A DNA stretch of 64,000 nt from Pseudomonas azotoformans (GTDB lineage Bacteria > Pseudomonadota > Gammaproteobacteria > Pseudomonadales > Pseudomonadaceae), in contig NZ_CP014546.1 of NCBI RefSeq assembly GCF_001579805.1, positions 6,262,001 to 6,326,000 of the forward strand. Direction: 5' to 3'. Under the pieces are notes generated by a model. That model saw only the letters and a program-made list of their open reading frames with translations, searched no databases and was not told the origin of the DNA. Of this stretch, positions 1 to 6,541 are shown one piece after another; within the stretch, counting starts at the first letter, position 1, and the number at the start of each line of letters is the position of its first letter. Made by a program: the position numbers and the translations under genes.

Positions 1-156
1 AATCGCGCGAATTTCCAAGCGAATCGCCACATCTGGATCAGGACGTTTCTGACGCTTCAAATAGCCGTGAAAGCCCGACACCGAGACCTCCATCACTCGA
101 CATAACAGCCTGACTGGAAAGTGAGTCCGTTCACGGGCGACAAAGGCGTATCTCAG
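1..156 (-). CDS. IS3 transposase OrfB, N-terminal fragment (runs off window)
   Basis: The minus strand is open from the frameshift site to base 1 in the -1 frame relative to OrfA. The translation around the OrfA stop reads LRYAFVARERTHFPVRLLC and continues MEVSVSGFHGYLKRQKR, which is the typical start of IS3-family OrfB (HTH_21 region before the DDE integrase core). There is no good independent start codon, so it is probably made only as an OrfAB fusion by -1 slippage at 185-192. The catalytic DDE part lies outside the window, so integrity of the transposase cannot be judged. Confidence 0.7.
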   Translation of the reverse strand, partial: MRYAFVARERTHFPVRLLCRVMEVSVSGFHGYLKRQKRPDPDVAIRLEIRAI

Positions 157-446
157 TTGGACTCTTTGGCAAAGAACGCCGTCGCTTTTTTTAGGATTTC
201 TCGCTCCATTTTGAGCGTGGCATTTTCAGCTCGAAGCCGAGCCAGCTCGCTTTCCAGGTCAGAGACCGGATGCCGGGCAGGAGAACTGAGAGGACGCCCG
301 TTGCGTGCGGCGTCCAGCCAATTACCTAAGGTTTTGACCGAGATATCCAACTGTCGGGCAGCTTCTCCTCGACCAATGCTTTCAGCGAGTGTCACTGCCT
401 GAGCTTTGAAGTCGTCGGTGTAACTGCGGCGAGTTTGCTGTGCCAT
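153..446 (-). CDS. IS3-family transposase OrfA
   Basis: 97-residue protein starting MAQQTRRSYTDDFKAQAV. It has the IS3 OrfA helix-turn-helix (residues about 8-50: DDFKAQAVTLAES, then RQLDISVKTLGNWLD) followed by a leucine-rich coiled coil (ESELARLRAENATLKMERE) for multimerisation. It binds the element's ends. The start at 446 was preferred to the longer open frame because GGAGG lies 6 nt upstream. The reading frame ends KKATAFFAKESN with the A AAA AAG slippery heptamer inside the KK codons, as expected for programmed -1 frameshifting into OrfB. Confidence 0.85.
   Translation of the reverse strand: MAQQTRRSYTDDFKAQAVTLAESIGRGEAARQLDISVKTLGNWLDAARNGRPLSSPARHPVSDLESELARLRAENATLKMEREILKKATAFFAKESN
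185..192 (-). promoter_or_regulatory. Programmed -1 frameshift slippery site
   Basis: On the minus strand seven A residues are followed by GCG, giving an A AAA AAG heptamer in the orfA frame shortly before its stop codon. The -1 frame continues into OrfB. Such a heptamer is the standard site by which IS3 elements make the OrfAB transposase. The presence of the heptamer is seen; its function is inferred. Confidence 0.7.
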
Positions 447-510
447 AAGTGCCTCCAAGATTGCGATTAAAATATCGCTTCTTGGCGTCCGCTGCGAGGG
501 AACAAGTCCA

Positions 511-575
511 CCAAAACGCTCTTGCCCCAACACTCGGCACCTCGCTTAGGCTCGGTGTGCCCGTAATCCGACAGT
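511..575 (-). repeat. Partial inverted copy of the three-way-junction repeat tail
   Basis: Read on the minus strand this matches the tail of the repeat at 985-1045 and 23199-23250. The shared part includes GCACACCGAGCCTAAGCGAG, then GGTGCCGAGTGTTGGGGC and TTTTGG. Similarity stops close to 510 where the insertion sequence begins, suggesting that the IS inserted into, or next to, this repeat copy. No gene is supported here. Confidence 0.7.
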
Positions 576-655
576 GATTTGGGGGGCCGCCGCCACGCGC
601 CATCCATGGCGCGGGGCGGCTAAACCGGCATCCCTGCCGGTTTACCCCCCAAATC
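576..655. repeat. 80-nt palindromic element folding as outer stem plus two hairpins
   Basis: The outer arms GATTTGGGGGG (576-586) and CCCCCCAAATC (645-655) are perfect inverse complements. Between them lie two hairpins. The first pairs 589-603 with 606-620 (core CGCGCCAT/ATGGCGCG, one mismatch). The second is AAACCGGCA (622-630) with TGCCGGTTT (635-643) around a TCCC loop. This outer-stem/two-hairpin plan is the same as in the repeats at 893-981 and 23100-23188, though the sequence differs. No ORF with coding character overlaps it. Confidence 0.7.
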
Positions 656-664
656 CCTGCCGAA

Positions 665-888
665 TTCCGGCCAGCGTGTTTGACGGGGCGCCTAAGATCA
701 AAATCAAAAGCAAAAGCACAGCGGCCTGACAGCCGGCTTGAGTGGTGTAGAGCATCTGGATAAACACGGCGTCCTCACGTTTTTCGCCGGCAAGCCGGCT
801 CCTACAGAGGACAAAAAACGTATCCACGATGCGAAGCGAGTCGCTCTTGATCTTGATTTGAGGCGCCCCGTTAAACACGCTGGCCGAA
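665..888. repeat. Long inverted repeat pair with an internal REP-like motif
   Basis: About 45 nt at 667-713 (GGCCAGCGTGTTTGACGGGG, then GCGCCTAAGATCAAAATC) recurs inverted at about 838-886 with a few changes. The enclosed 120 nt contain a short REP-like palindrome, GCCGGCAAGCCGGCTCCTAC (about 788-807), of the fluorescent Pseudomonas type. No gene is supported. The arrangement looks like one repeat element assembled inside another. Confidence 0.6.
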
Positions 889-1118
889 CGCAGGCTTTGG
901 AGCATGGGTAACCCGGCAGGACGCCGGGTTAGCCGCGCTGGGCCAAGGATGGCCCATCGCGGCGGCCCACGCTCCAAAGCCGGAGTGAGGGCACACCGAG
1001 CCTAGGCGAGGTGCCGAGTGTTGGGGCAGAGACCTTTTGGTTACTTTTGGGGCGTTTGCCAAAAGTGACCCGCTGTAAGAGCGGAACCATAGGCGGCCGT
1101 TACCTAAATAACGGATAT
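883..1118 (-). repeat. Structured intergenic repeat, copy 1 (downstream of the DUF2802 gene)
   Basis: About 235 nt nearly identical to 23089-23325. The core (893-981) has an outer stem GGCTTTGGAGCATGGG/CCCACGCTCCAAAGCC with a single mismatch. Inside it are two hairpins: TAACCCGGC/GCCGGGTTA (909-931) and GCCGCG..GGGCCA/TGGCCC..CGCGGC (932-963). A further hairpin is GGTTACTTTTGG/CCAAAAGTGACC (1039-1070). The outer limit CGGATATGTACTCAA sits 9-25 nt after the stop codon of the minus-strand gene ending at 1127. The small ORFs within it are not credible genes. Confidence 0.8.
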
Positions 1119-1126
1119 GTACTCAA

Positions 1127-1519
1127 TCAACTCTTATGCAACTTACTCATCAGTTGCGCCTCAGCCTGAGTCAACCCACAAGACTGCGTCAACTCATCCA
1201 CCGTAGCCCCCATCCCCACCAGCTTGGCAGCCTGGGCAAACGAAAGACTCGAAGGATCCCGCTGCTCAATCTGCGCCAGTTTGTCAGGCAACGGCGCAAG
1301 AATCGCGCGCAATTCATGCACCTCGTCCCCGACCTTCACCGCACTCTGCTGAAAGTGATCAACCCGCTTCACCAACTCCAGCATCCGCCGATCACGCACA
1401 GCATCACGCTCAGCCTGCTGCAACAACAGTTCACGCTGCTGACGCACATAGCGCAACAGAAATGCCAAAGTCCCAGCCCACAGCAGGGCCAGGACAATCA
1501 CCGCGGCCTCAAGGAACAA
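1127..1519 (-). CDS. DUF2802 membrane-anchored protein of the chemotaxis cluster
   Basis: 130 residues. One N-terminal membrane helix (about 3-24, AAVIVLALLWAGTLAFLL) is followed by a charged coiled-coil stretch (25-85). A C-terminal helical segment resembles a small HTH (FAQAAKLVGMGATVDEL..CGLTQAEAQLM). This is the DUF2802 family, often the last gene of Pseudomonas che/mot operons; its function is unknown. The frame opens with TTG directly after the cheW stop (TGA-TTG), so translation is probably coupled; no ATG gives a full-length product. It is the terminal gene of the operon, followed at once by the structured repeat. Confidence 0.8.
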   Translation of the reverse strand: MFLEAAVIVLALLWAGTLAFLLRYVRQQRELLLQQAERDAVRDRRMLELVKRVDHFQQSAVKVGDEVHELRAILAPLPDKLAQIEQRDPSSLSFAQAAKLVGMGATVDELTQSCGLTQAEAQLMSKLHKS

Positions 1520-2002
1520 TCAGATGCTCTCCAGTTCCGACCATTCTTCTTCGCTCATCATCTTGTCCAGCTCAACCAGAATCAGCAGCTCGCCGTTCTT
1601 GTTGCACACGCCCTGGATGAACTTGGCGGACTCTTCGTTACCCACGTTCGGCGCGGTTTCCACTTCCGATTGGCGCAGGTAGACCACTTCGGCCACGCTG
1701 TCGACCATGATCCCGACCACTTGCTTGTCGGCCTCGATGATCACGATACGCGTGTTGTCATTGACTTCAGTCGGCACCAGGCCGAAACGCTGGCGGGTGT
1801 CGATCACCGTCACCACGTTGCCGCGCAGGTTGATGATGCCCAGCACGTAGCTCGGCGCACCCGGCACCGGGGCGATCTCGGTGTAGCGCAGCACTTCCTG
1901 CACGCGCATCACGTTAATGCCGTAGGACTCGTTGTCCAGTTTGAAGGTCACCCATTGCAGGATCGGATCATCCAAACCTTGTGCGGACGCTGACTTGTTC
2001 AT
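1520..2002 (-). CDS. cheW: Chemotaxis coupling protein CheW
   Basis: 160 residues with a single CheW domain (about 15-155). It links methyl-accepting receptors to the histidine kinase CheA in polar arrays. Diagnostic segments are YGINVMRVQEVLRY, PSYVLGIINLRGNVVTVID and VGIMVDSVAEV. Length and start (MNKSASAQGLDDPILQW) are normal for Pseudomonas CheW. It follows the ParP-like CheW-domain gene by 80 nt and is in line with the cheYZAB-motCD-parCP genes, so it belongs to the main flagellar chemotaxis (Che1-type) pathway. Confidence 0.96.
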   Translation of the reverse strand: MNKSASAQGLDDPILQWVTFKLDNESYGINVMRVQEVLRYTEIAPVPGAPSYVLGIINLRGNVVTVIDTRQRFGLVPTEVNDNTRIVIIEADKQVVGIMVDSVAEVVYLRQSEVETAPNVGNEESAKFIQGVCNKNGELLILVELDKMMSEEEWSELESI

Positions 2003-2082
2003 ACCCCTGACCCCTTCAAATGCCGCATGACACGGCGTGTGTGCTTCACTGACCGCATTCGCATGCGGCCCTTATTGTTCAA

Positions 2083-2880
2083 TCAACTGTGTTTGTTCAG
2101 TGGCATCGACTTGACGGCACCGCTGGCGATCAACTCGGCCAGTTCGGCGACGTCGAGCAACGCGCACATGTGCTCGATCACGGTGCCTGCCAGCCAAGGC
2201 CGTTGGCCGCGGTGGCTGCGCCATTTGATTTCGTTCGGGTCCAGGCGCAACGAGCGGCTGACTTGATGCACCGCCAGCCCCCACTCGTAGCCCTGCACCG
2301 AGATCACGTATTGCAGGCCCTGGCGGAAGTCATCGCGGTAGCGGTCGGGCATGACCCAGCGTGCGGTATCCAGCACTTTGAGGTTACCGGCCTGGCTGGG
2401 CAGGATGCCGAGGAACCACTCCGGTTGCCCGAACAACGGCGTCAGCTCCTGGCCTTCCAGCGAATAGATCGAGCCCAGGCACACCAGCGGCACCGCCAGG
2501 GTCAAGCCGGCGACGTCGAACAGCAGGCATTCGAACGGTTCGGCAGCCCAGCTTGGGCGGCCATCACCGGTCACCGGCGGCGGCGTGATGCTCGGCGGCA
2601 AATGCACTTCCACCACCGGCTCGACCACGACAGGAGCAGGGGCAACCACCACAGGCGCCACCACTACCGGCGTAATCGGCACTACGACCTGCGCATCACG
2701 GGCTTGTTCTTCCAGCACCGCCAACTGGAATTCATCCAGCGCGGCTTCGGGTTCAACAGCCGGTTCCAGCACCAGGATCGGCTCCGGCAAATCTTCGGCG
2801 GTCGCATCTTGCAGCAGGGCATCCAGGTAGGATTCCAGCGCCAGTTGCGGCCGGGTCTTGAGTTCGACAGGACGGTTCAT
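2083..2880 (-). CDS. CheW-domain protein, ParP-like array localisation factor
   Basis: 265 residues. The N-terminal third is acidic. A Val/Pro-rich linker follows (about 66-103), then a C-terminal CheW/CheA-P5-like domain (about 115-255, with CLLFDVAGLTLAVPLVCLG and EWFLGILPSQAGN). ATG at 2880 was chosen, giving TGATG coupling to the ATPase gene; a GTG at 2883 is possible. A ParA-type ATPase followed by a linker-CheW protein matches the ParC/ParP pair that places chemotaxis arrays at the pole and stabilises CheA in Vibrio. That role is transferred by synteny and architecture, not shown here. Confidence 0.8.
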   Translation of the reverse strand: MNRPVELKTRPQLALESYLDALLQDATAEDLPEPILVLEPAVEPEAALDEFQLAVLEEQARDAQVVVPITPVVVAPVVVAPAPVVVEPVVEVHLPPSITPPPVTGDGRPSWAAEPFECLLFDVAGLTLAVPLVCLGSIYSLEGQELTPLFGQPEWFLGILPSQAGNLKVLDTARWVMPDRYRDDFRQGLQYVISVQGYEWGLAVHQVSRSLRLDPNEIKWRSHRGQRPWLAGTVIEHMCALLDVAELAELIASGAVKSMPLNKHS

Positions 2881-3668
2881 CACGCCACCTGCGCCACAAG
2901 CTGTTGCGACAACAGGTGCTTGAGCAGCGCGCGGTAGGCGAGTACGCCACGGCTCTTGCCATCGAACTGCGACGGCGCAAGGCCCGCGCGGCTGGCGTCA
3001 CGCAGGCGCGTGTCCACCGGGATGTAGCCGTTCCAGATGGTGTCCGGGTAGGCATCGCGCAGCACGCGCAGGGTGCCAAGGGACGCTTGGGTGCGGCGGT
3101 CGAACAGGGTCGGCACGATGCTGAACGGCAGCGCTTGTTTGCGCGAACGGTTGATCATCGCCAGGGTGCTGACCATGCGCTCCAGGCCTTTGACGGCCAG
3201 GTGTTCGGTCTGCACCGGGATCACCAACTGCTGGCTCGCCGCCAAGGCGTTGACCATCAACACGCCCAGCAACGGCGGGCTGTCGATGATTGCGTAGTCG
3301 AAGTCCTGCCACAGTTGCGCCAGGGTCTTGGCGATCACCAAGCCCAACCCGCTCTGCCCCGGCGACTGACGCTCAAGGGTGGCCAGGGCGGTGCTGGACG
3401 GCAGCAGGGAAATGCTTTCGTTGCTGGTAGGCAGCAGCAGTTGCCCCGGCAGATCAGCCGGTACGCTGCCCTTGTGCAGGAACAGGTCGTAGTTGCTGTG
3501 CTCCAGCGCGTCCGGGTCGTAGCCGAAATAGCTGGTCATGGAGCCGTGCGGGTCCAGGTCCACCACGACCACGCGCTTGCCCGCCTCGGCCAGCAAGCCG
3601 GCTAAGGCGATGGAAGTGGTGGTCTTGCCGACCCCACCTTTTTGATTGGCAACTGCCCAGACTCTCAT
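2880..3668 (-). CDS. ParA-family ATPase, ParC-like, of the chemotaxis operon
   Basis: 262 residues. The N-terminus MRVWAVANQKGGVGKTTTSI carries the deviant Walker A of ParA/MinD ATPases, and VVVVDLDPHGSMTS and DYAIIDSPPLLG are the other nucleotide-site motifs. It is expected to form ATP-dependent dimers at the pole and to guide inheritance of chemotaxis arrays. The start at 3668 (not the longer frame to 3710) is supported by GGAGG 10 nt upstream and by the position of the P-loop. It lies between motD and the ParP-like gene, with which it overlaps by one base. Confidence 0.85.
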   Translation of the reverse strand: MRVWAVANQKGGVGKTTTSIALAGLLAEAGKRVVVVDLDPHGSMTSYFGYDPDALEHSNYDLFLHKGSVPADLPGQLLLPTSNESISLLPSSTALATLERQSPGQSGLGLVIAKTLAQLWQDFDYAIIDSPPLLGVLMVNALAASQQLVIPVQTEHLAVKGLERMVSTLAMINRSRKQALPFSIVPTLFDRRTQASLGTLRVLRDAYPDTIWNGYIPVDTRLRDASRAGLAPSQFDGKSRGVLAYRALLKHLLSQQLVAQVA

Positions 3669-3719
3669 TCGGTTGGTTCCTCCCGGCAGGCACAGGCGCG
3701 ACCGAGACATTGCATAAGG

Positions 3720-4607
3720 TTATTGAGCCGGCGACGGAGAATTGACGGCGCTCTGACGAACCGGCGGTTTTACAGGGGGCGGTGCAGTTTGTGTGCCAGC
3801 CCGCTTCAAGGCGGCATCCGGTGCTGCATTGGCGGTGCCGGTGCCGGTCAGGCTGCGGCGCACATCCAGGTTGCGCGACACCACCAACACCACCCGGCGG
3901 TTCTTTGCGCGGCCCTCTACGGTGGCGTTATTGGCCACCGGCTGGAACTCGCCATAGCCTACCGACGCCAGGCGACCTGGGTTCACGCCCTGCATCGCCA
4001 GCATGCGCACGATGCTCGCGGCACGCGCTGACGACAGTTCCCAGTTGGTCGGGTACTGCGCCGTGCTGATCGGAAAATTGTCGGTAAAGCCTTCGACATG
4101 GATCGGGTTCTCGAACGGCCGCAGAATCGCCGCCACCTTGTCGATAATGGTGAACGCCTGGTCGCTGGGCATCGCATCGGCACTGGCGAACAGCAGGCTG
4201 GAATTGAGCTCGATCTCCACCCACAACTCGTTGCCGCGCACGGTCATCTGGTTGGAGCTGATCAGGTCGCCAAACGCCGCGCTGATGTCATCGGCGATGC
4301 TTTTCAGCGGATCGCTGGTACCGCCCACGCCGGCAGCGGTTTCGTCGCTGTCGTTGACCAGCGGCTTGGCTGGGGTCACGGTCTTGGGCCGCTCTTCACC
4401 GATGGGAATCGGCTTGAGCGAGCGGTCGGCGTCGTTGAACACGCCGATCAACGCCTGGGAAATAACCTTGTACTTGCCTTCGTTGATCGACGAGATGGAG
4501 TACATCACCACGAAAAACGCGAACAGCAAGGTGATGAAGTCCGCGTAGGACACCAACCACCGCTCGTGGTTGACGTGTTCTTCAGGCTCGCGACGGCGAC
4601 GGCTCAC
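3720..4607 (-). CDS. motD: Flagellar motor stator protein MotD
   Basis: 295 residues, MotB-type. A short cytoplasmic Arg-rich tail is followed by one membrane helix (about 17-40) containing the proton-accepting Asp23 in SYADFITLLFAFF. A periplasmic linker follows, then an OmpA-like peptidoglycan-binding domain (about 130-245, with VEGFTDNFP and NWELSSARAASIVRML). The tail after 245 is Pro/Ala-rich. With MotC it forms the second stator of pseudomonads, which in P. aeruginosa supports swarming and swimming in viscous medium and is controlled through c-di-GMP. It follows motC by 15 nt. Confidence 0.95.
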   Translation of the reverse strand: MSRRRREPEEHVNHERWLVSYADFITLLFAFFVVMYSISSINEGKYKVISQALIGVFNDADRSLKPIPIGEERPKTVTPAKPLVNDSDETAAGVGGTSDPLKSIADDISAAFGDLISSNQMTVRGNELWVEIELNSSLLFASADAMPSDQAFTIIDKVAAILRPFENPIHVEGFTDNFPISTAQYPTNWELSSARAASIVRMLAMQGVNPGRLASVGYGEFQPVANNATVEGRAKNRRVVLVVSRNLDVRRSLTGTGTANAAPDAALKRAGTQTAPPPVKPPVRQSAVNSPSPAQ

Positions 4608-4622
4608 AATGAATACCTCCCA

Positions 4623-5363
4623 TCAATCCATGAAGCCCTGGAGCTTCAATTCGATGGAGCGCGGGTTCTCGCCCTCGGCAATCGACAAGATGCCTTCGAG
4701 CAACATCTCGCGGTAACGCGACTGGCGCATGGCAATCGACTTGAGTTTGCTCGCCACCGGCAACAACACCAGGTTGGCACTGGCCACGCCATAGATAGTG
4801 GCGACAAACGCCACGGCAATACCGCTGCCCAGTTGCGAAGGGTCGGCCAGGTTGCCCATGACGTGGATCAGGCCCATCACCGCACCGATGATGCCGATGG
4901 TCGGCGCGTAGCCGCCCATGCTTTCGTAGACTTTGGCGGCGTTGATGTCGCGGCTTTCCTGGGTGTAGAAATCCACTTCAAGGATGCTGCGGATCGCTTC
5001 CGGTTCGGCACCATCGACCAGCAATTGCAGGCCTTTGCGTGCGTAGCTGTCGGGTTCCGCATCGGCCACGCCTTCCAGGCCCAGCAGGCCTTCCTTGCGC
5101 GCGGTGAGGCTCCAGTTGACCACACGGTCGATGCCACCCGGCAAGTCGACACGCGGCGGAAAAATGATCCAGATAAGGATCTGCATGGCGCGCTTGAACG
5201 AGCTCATGGGCGACTGCAACAATGCCGCGCCCACGGTGCCGCCGATCACGATCAACGCGGCCGGACCGTTGGCCAGGGCGCCGAGGTGACCGCCTTCGAG
5301 GTAGTTGCCGCCAATGATCGCGACAAACGCCATGATGATACCGATCAGGCTCAAGACATCCAT
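4623..5363 (-). CDS. motC: Flagellar motor stator protein MotC
   Basis: 246 residues, MotA/ExbB-type proton channel subunit with four hydrophobic segments: two near the N-terminus (about 1-22 and 30-50) and two near 145-200 (GGYAPTIGIIGAVMGLIHVM and SGIAVAFVATIYGVASANLVL). The cytoplasmic loop carries the charged residues that touch FliG. Its ATG overlaps the cheB stop (TAATG), so translation is coupled. MotC/MotD are distinct from MotA/MotB, which are not in this window. Confidence 0.95.
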   Translation of the reverse strand: MDVLSLIGIIMAFVAIIGGNYLEGGHLGALANGPAALIVIGGTVGAALLQSPMSSFKRAMQILIWIIFPPRVDLPGGIDRVVNWSLTARKEGLLGLEGVADAEPDSYARKGLQLLVDGAEPEAIRSILEVDFYTQESRDINAAKVYESMGGYAPTIGIIGAVMGLIHVMGNLADPSQLGSGIAVAFVATIYGVASANLVLLPVASKLKSIAMRQSRYREMLLEGILSIAEGENPRSIELKLQGFMD

Positions 5364-6493
5364 TAGAGGCAGGCCTCCACCAGATGCTTGCCGATGTCGT
5401 CCAGGCTGTAGACGGCGTCGGCCAGATCGGCCTTGACGATGGCCATGGGCATGCCATAGATCACGCAGCTGGCTTCGTCCTGGGCCCAGATGGCGCTGCC
5501 GCCCTGCTTGAGCAGGCGCGCGCCTTCACGGCCGTCGGCGCCCATGCCGGTGAGCACCACCGCCAGAACTTTGTCGCCGTAGGACTTGGCCGCCGAACCG
5601 AAAGTGATATCCACGCACGGCTTGTAGTTCAGGCGCTCATCGCCCGGCAGGATTTTGATCGCGCCACGGCCGTCCACCATCATCTGCTTGCCACCCGGCG
5701 CCAGCAACGCCAGGCCCGGACGCAGGATGTCGCCATCCTCGGCTTCCTTGACGCTGATGCGGCACAGCTTGTCCAGGCGCTCGGCGAACGCTTTGGTGAA
5801 GGCTGCGGGCATGTGCTGGATCAACACGATCGGCGCCGGGAAGTTGGCCGGCAGTTGGGTCAATACGCGTTGCAGGGCCACCGGGCCGCCGGTGGAGGTG
5901 CCGATAGCCACCAGCTTGTAGGCTTTGCGTTTCGGCGCGGGCGAATGGGCAGCCGCAGGCGCAGCGGCGCGAACCGGTGCGACGGCAGGCCGTACAACCG
6001 GCGCAGGCGCTGGGCGAGCAAACGATGACGTCGGCGCAGCCGGTGCCGCAACCGGTGCAGGCGTCGGCGCGGGCGCGCTGAACAAGCTGCGACGGTTGCT
6101 GCGCGAAATGCTGTGCACTTTCTCGCACAGCAGTTGCTTGACCTTCTCGGGATTGCGCGAGATGTCTTCGAAATTCTTCGGCAGGAAGTCCACCGCACCA
6201 GCGTCCAGCGCATCCAGGGTGACCCGGGCGCCTTCGTGCGTCAGCGAGGAGAACATCAATACCGGGGTCGGGCAGCGTTGCATGATATGCCGGACTGCGG
6301 TGATGCCATCCATCATCGGCATCTCGTAGTCCATGGTGATCACGTCCGGTTTCAACGCAATGGCTTGATCAATCGCCTCTTTGCCGTTGGTGGCCGTGCC
6401 GACCACCTGGATCGTTGGATCGGCGGAAAGAATTTCCGAGACGCGGCGGCGGAAGAAACCCGAATCGTCCACCACCAGGACCTTGACTGCCAT
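5363..6493 (-). CDS. cheB: Protein-glutamate methylesterase/deamidase CheB
   Basis: 376 residues. Receiver domain 1-125 (phosphoacceptor Asp55 in [13 protein letters not shown]), then an Ala/Pro-rich linker (about 150-190). The C-terminal methylesterase domain carries the catalytic triad motifs AIGTSTGGP (Ser), LIQHMPAAF (His) and LTGMGADG (Asp). It removes methyl groups from receptors for adaptation. The start at 6493 ([12 protein letters not shown]) is preferred over an upstream in-frame start because the receiver fold begins there and GGAG precedes it. CheR, its partner, is not in the window. Confidence 0.95.
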   Translation of the reverse strand: MAVKVLVVDDSGFFRRRVSEILSADPTIQVVGTATNGKEAIDQAIALKPDVITMDYEMPMMDGITAVRHIMQRCPTPVLMFSSLTHEGARVTLDALDAGAVDFLPKNFEDISRNPEKVKQLLCEKVHSISRSNRRSLFSAPAPTPAPVAAPAAPTSSFARPAPAPVVRPAVAPVRAAAPAAAHSPAPKRKAYKLVAIGTSTGGPVALQRVLTQLPANFPAPIVLIQHMPAAFTKAFAERLDKLCRISVKEAEDGDILRPGLALLAPGGKQMMVDGRGAIKILPGDERLNYKPCVDITFGSAAKSYGDKVLAVVLTGMGADGREGARLLKQGGSAIWAQDEASCVIYGMPMAIVKADLADAVYSLDDIGKHLVEACL

Positions 6494-6541
6494 AAACACT
6501 CCGTTAGGCGGGGCGGGCAATACCGCCCTGCCCCACCAGAA

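Larger units (their letters stand above)
1..510 (-). mobile_element. IS3-family insertion sequence, left part cut by window edge
   Basis: Contains an OrfA transposase subunit gene (153-446), an A7 frameshift site (185-192) and the beginning of OrfB running off the window. This is the IS3-family two-frame arrangement. The orfA-proximal end is placed near 510. There the minus strand changes from a repeat also found at 985-1045 to a segment beginning TGGACTTGTTCCC, a plausible terminal inverted repeat. The exact end and any target duplication cannot be fixed without the other terminus. Confidence 0.75.

Noticed and set aside
871..1062. Small ORF in the structured repeat (63 aa), and its twin at 23018-23203
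   Set aside because: The reading frames follow the palindromic repeat itself and differ only by repeat divergence. No ribosome site; stems explain the conservation better than coding.
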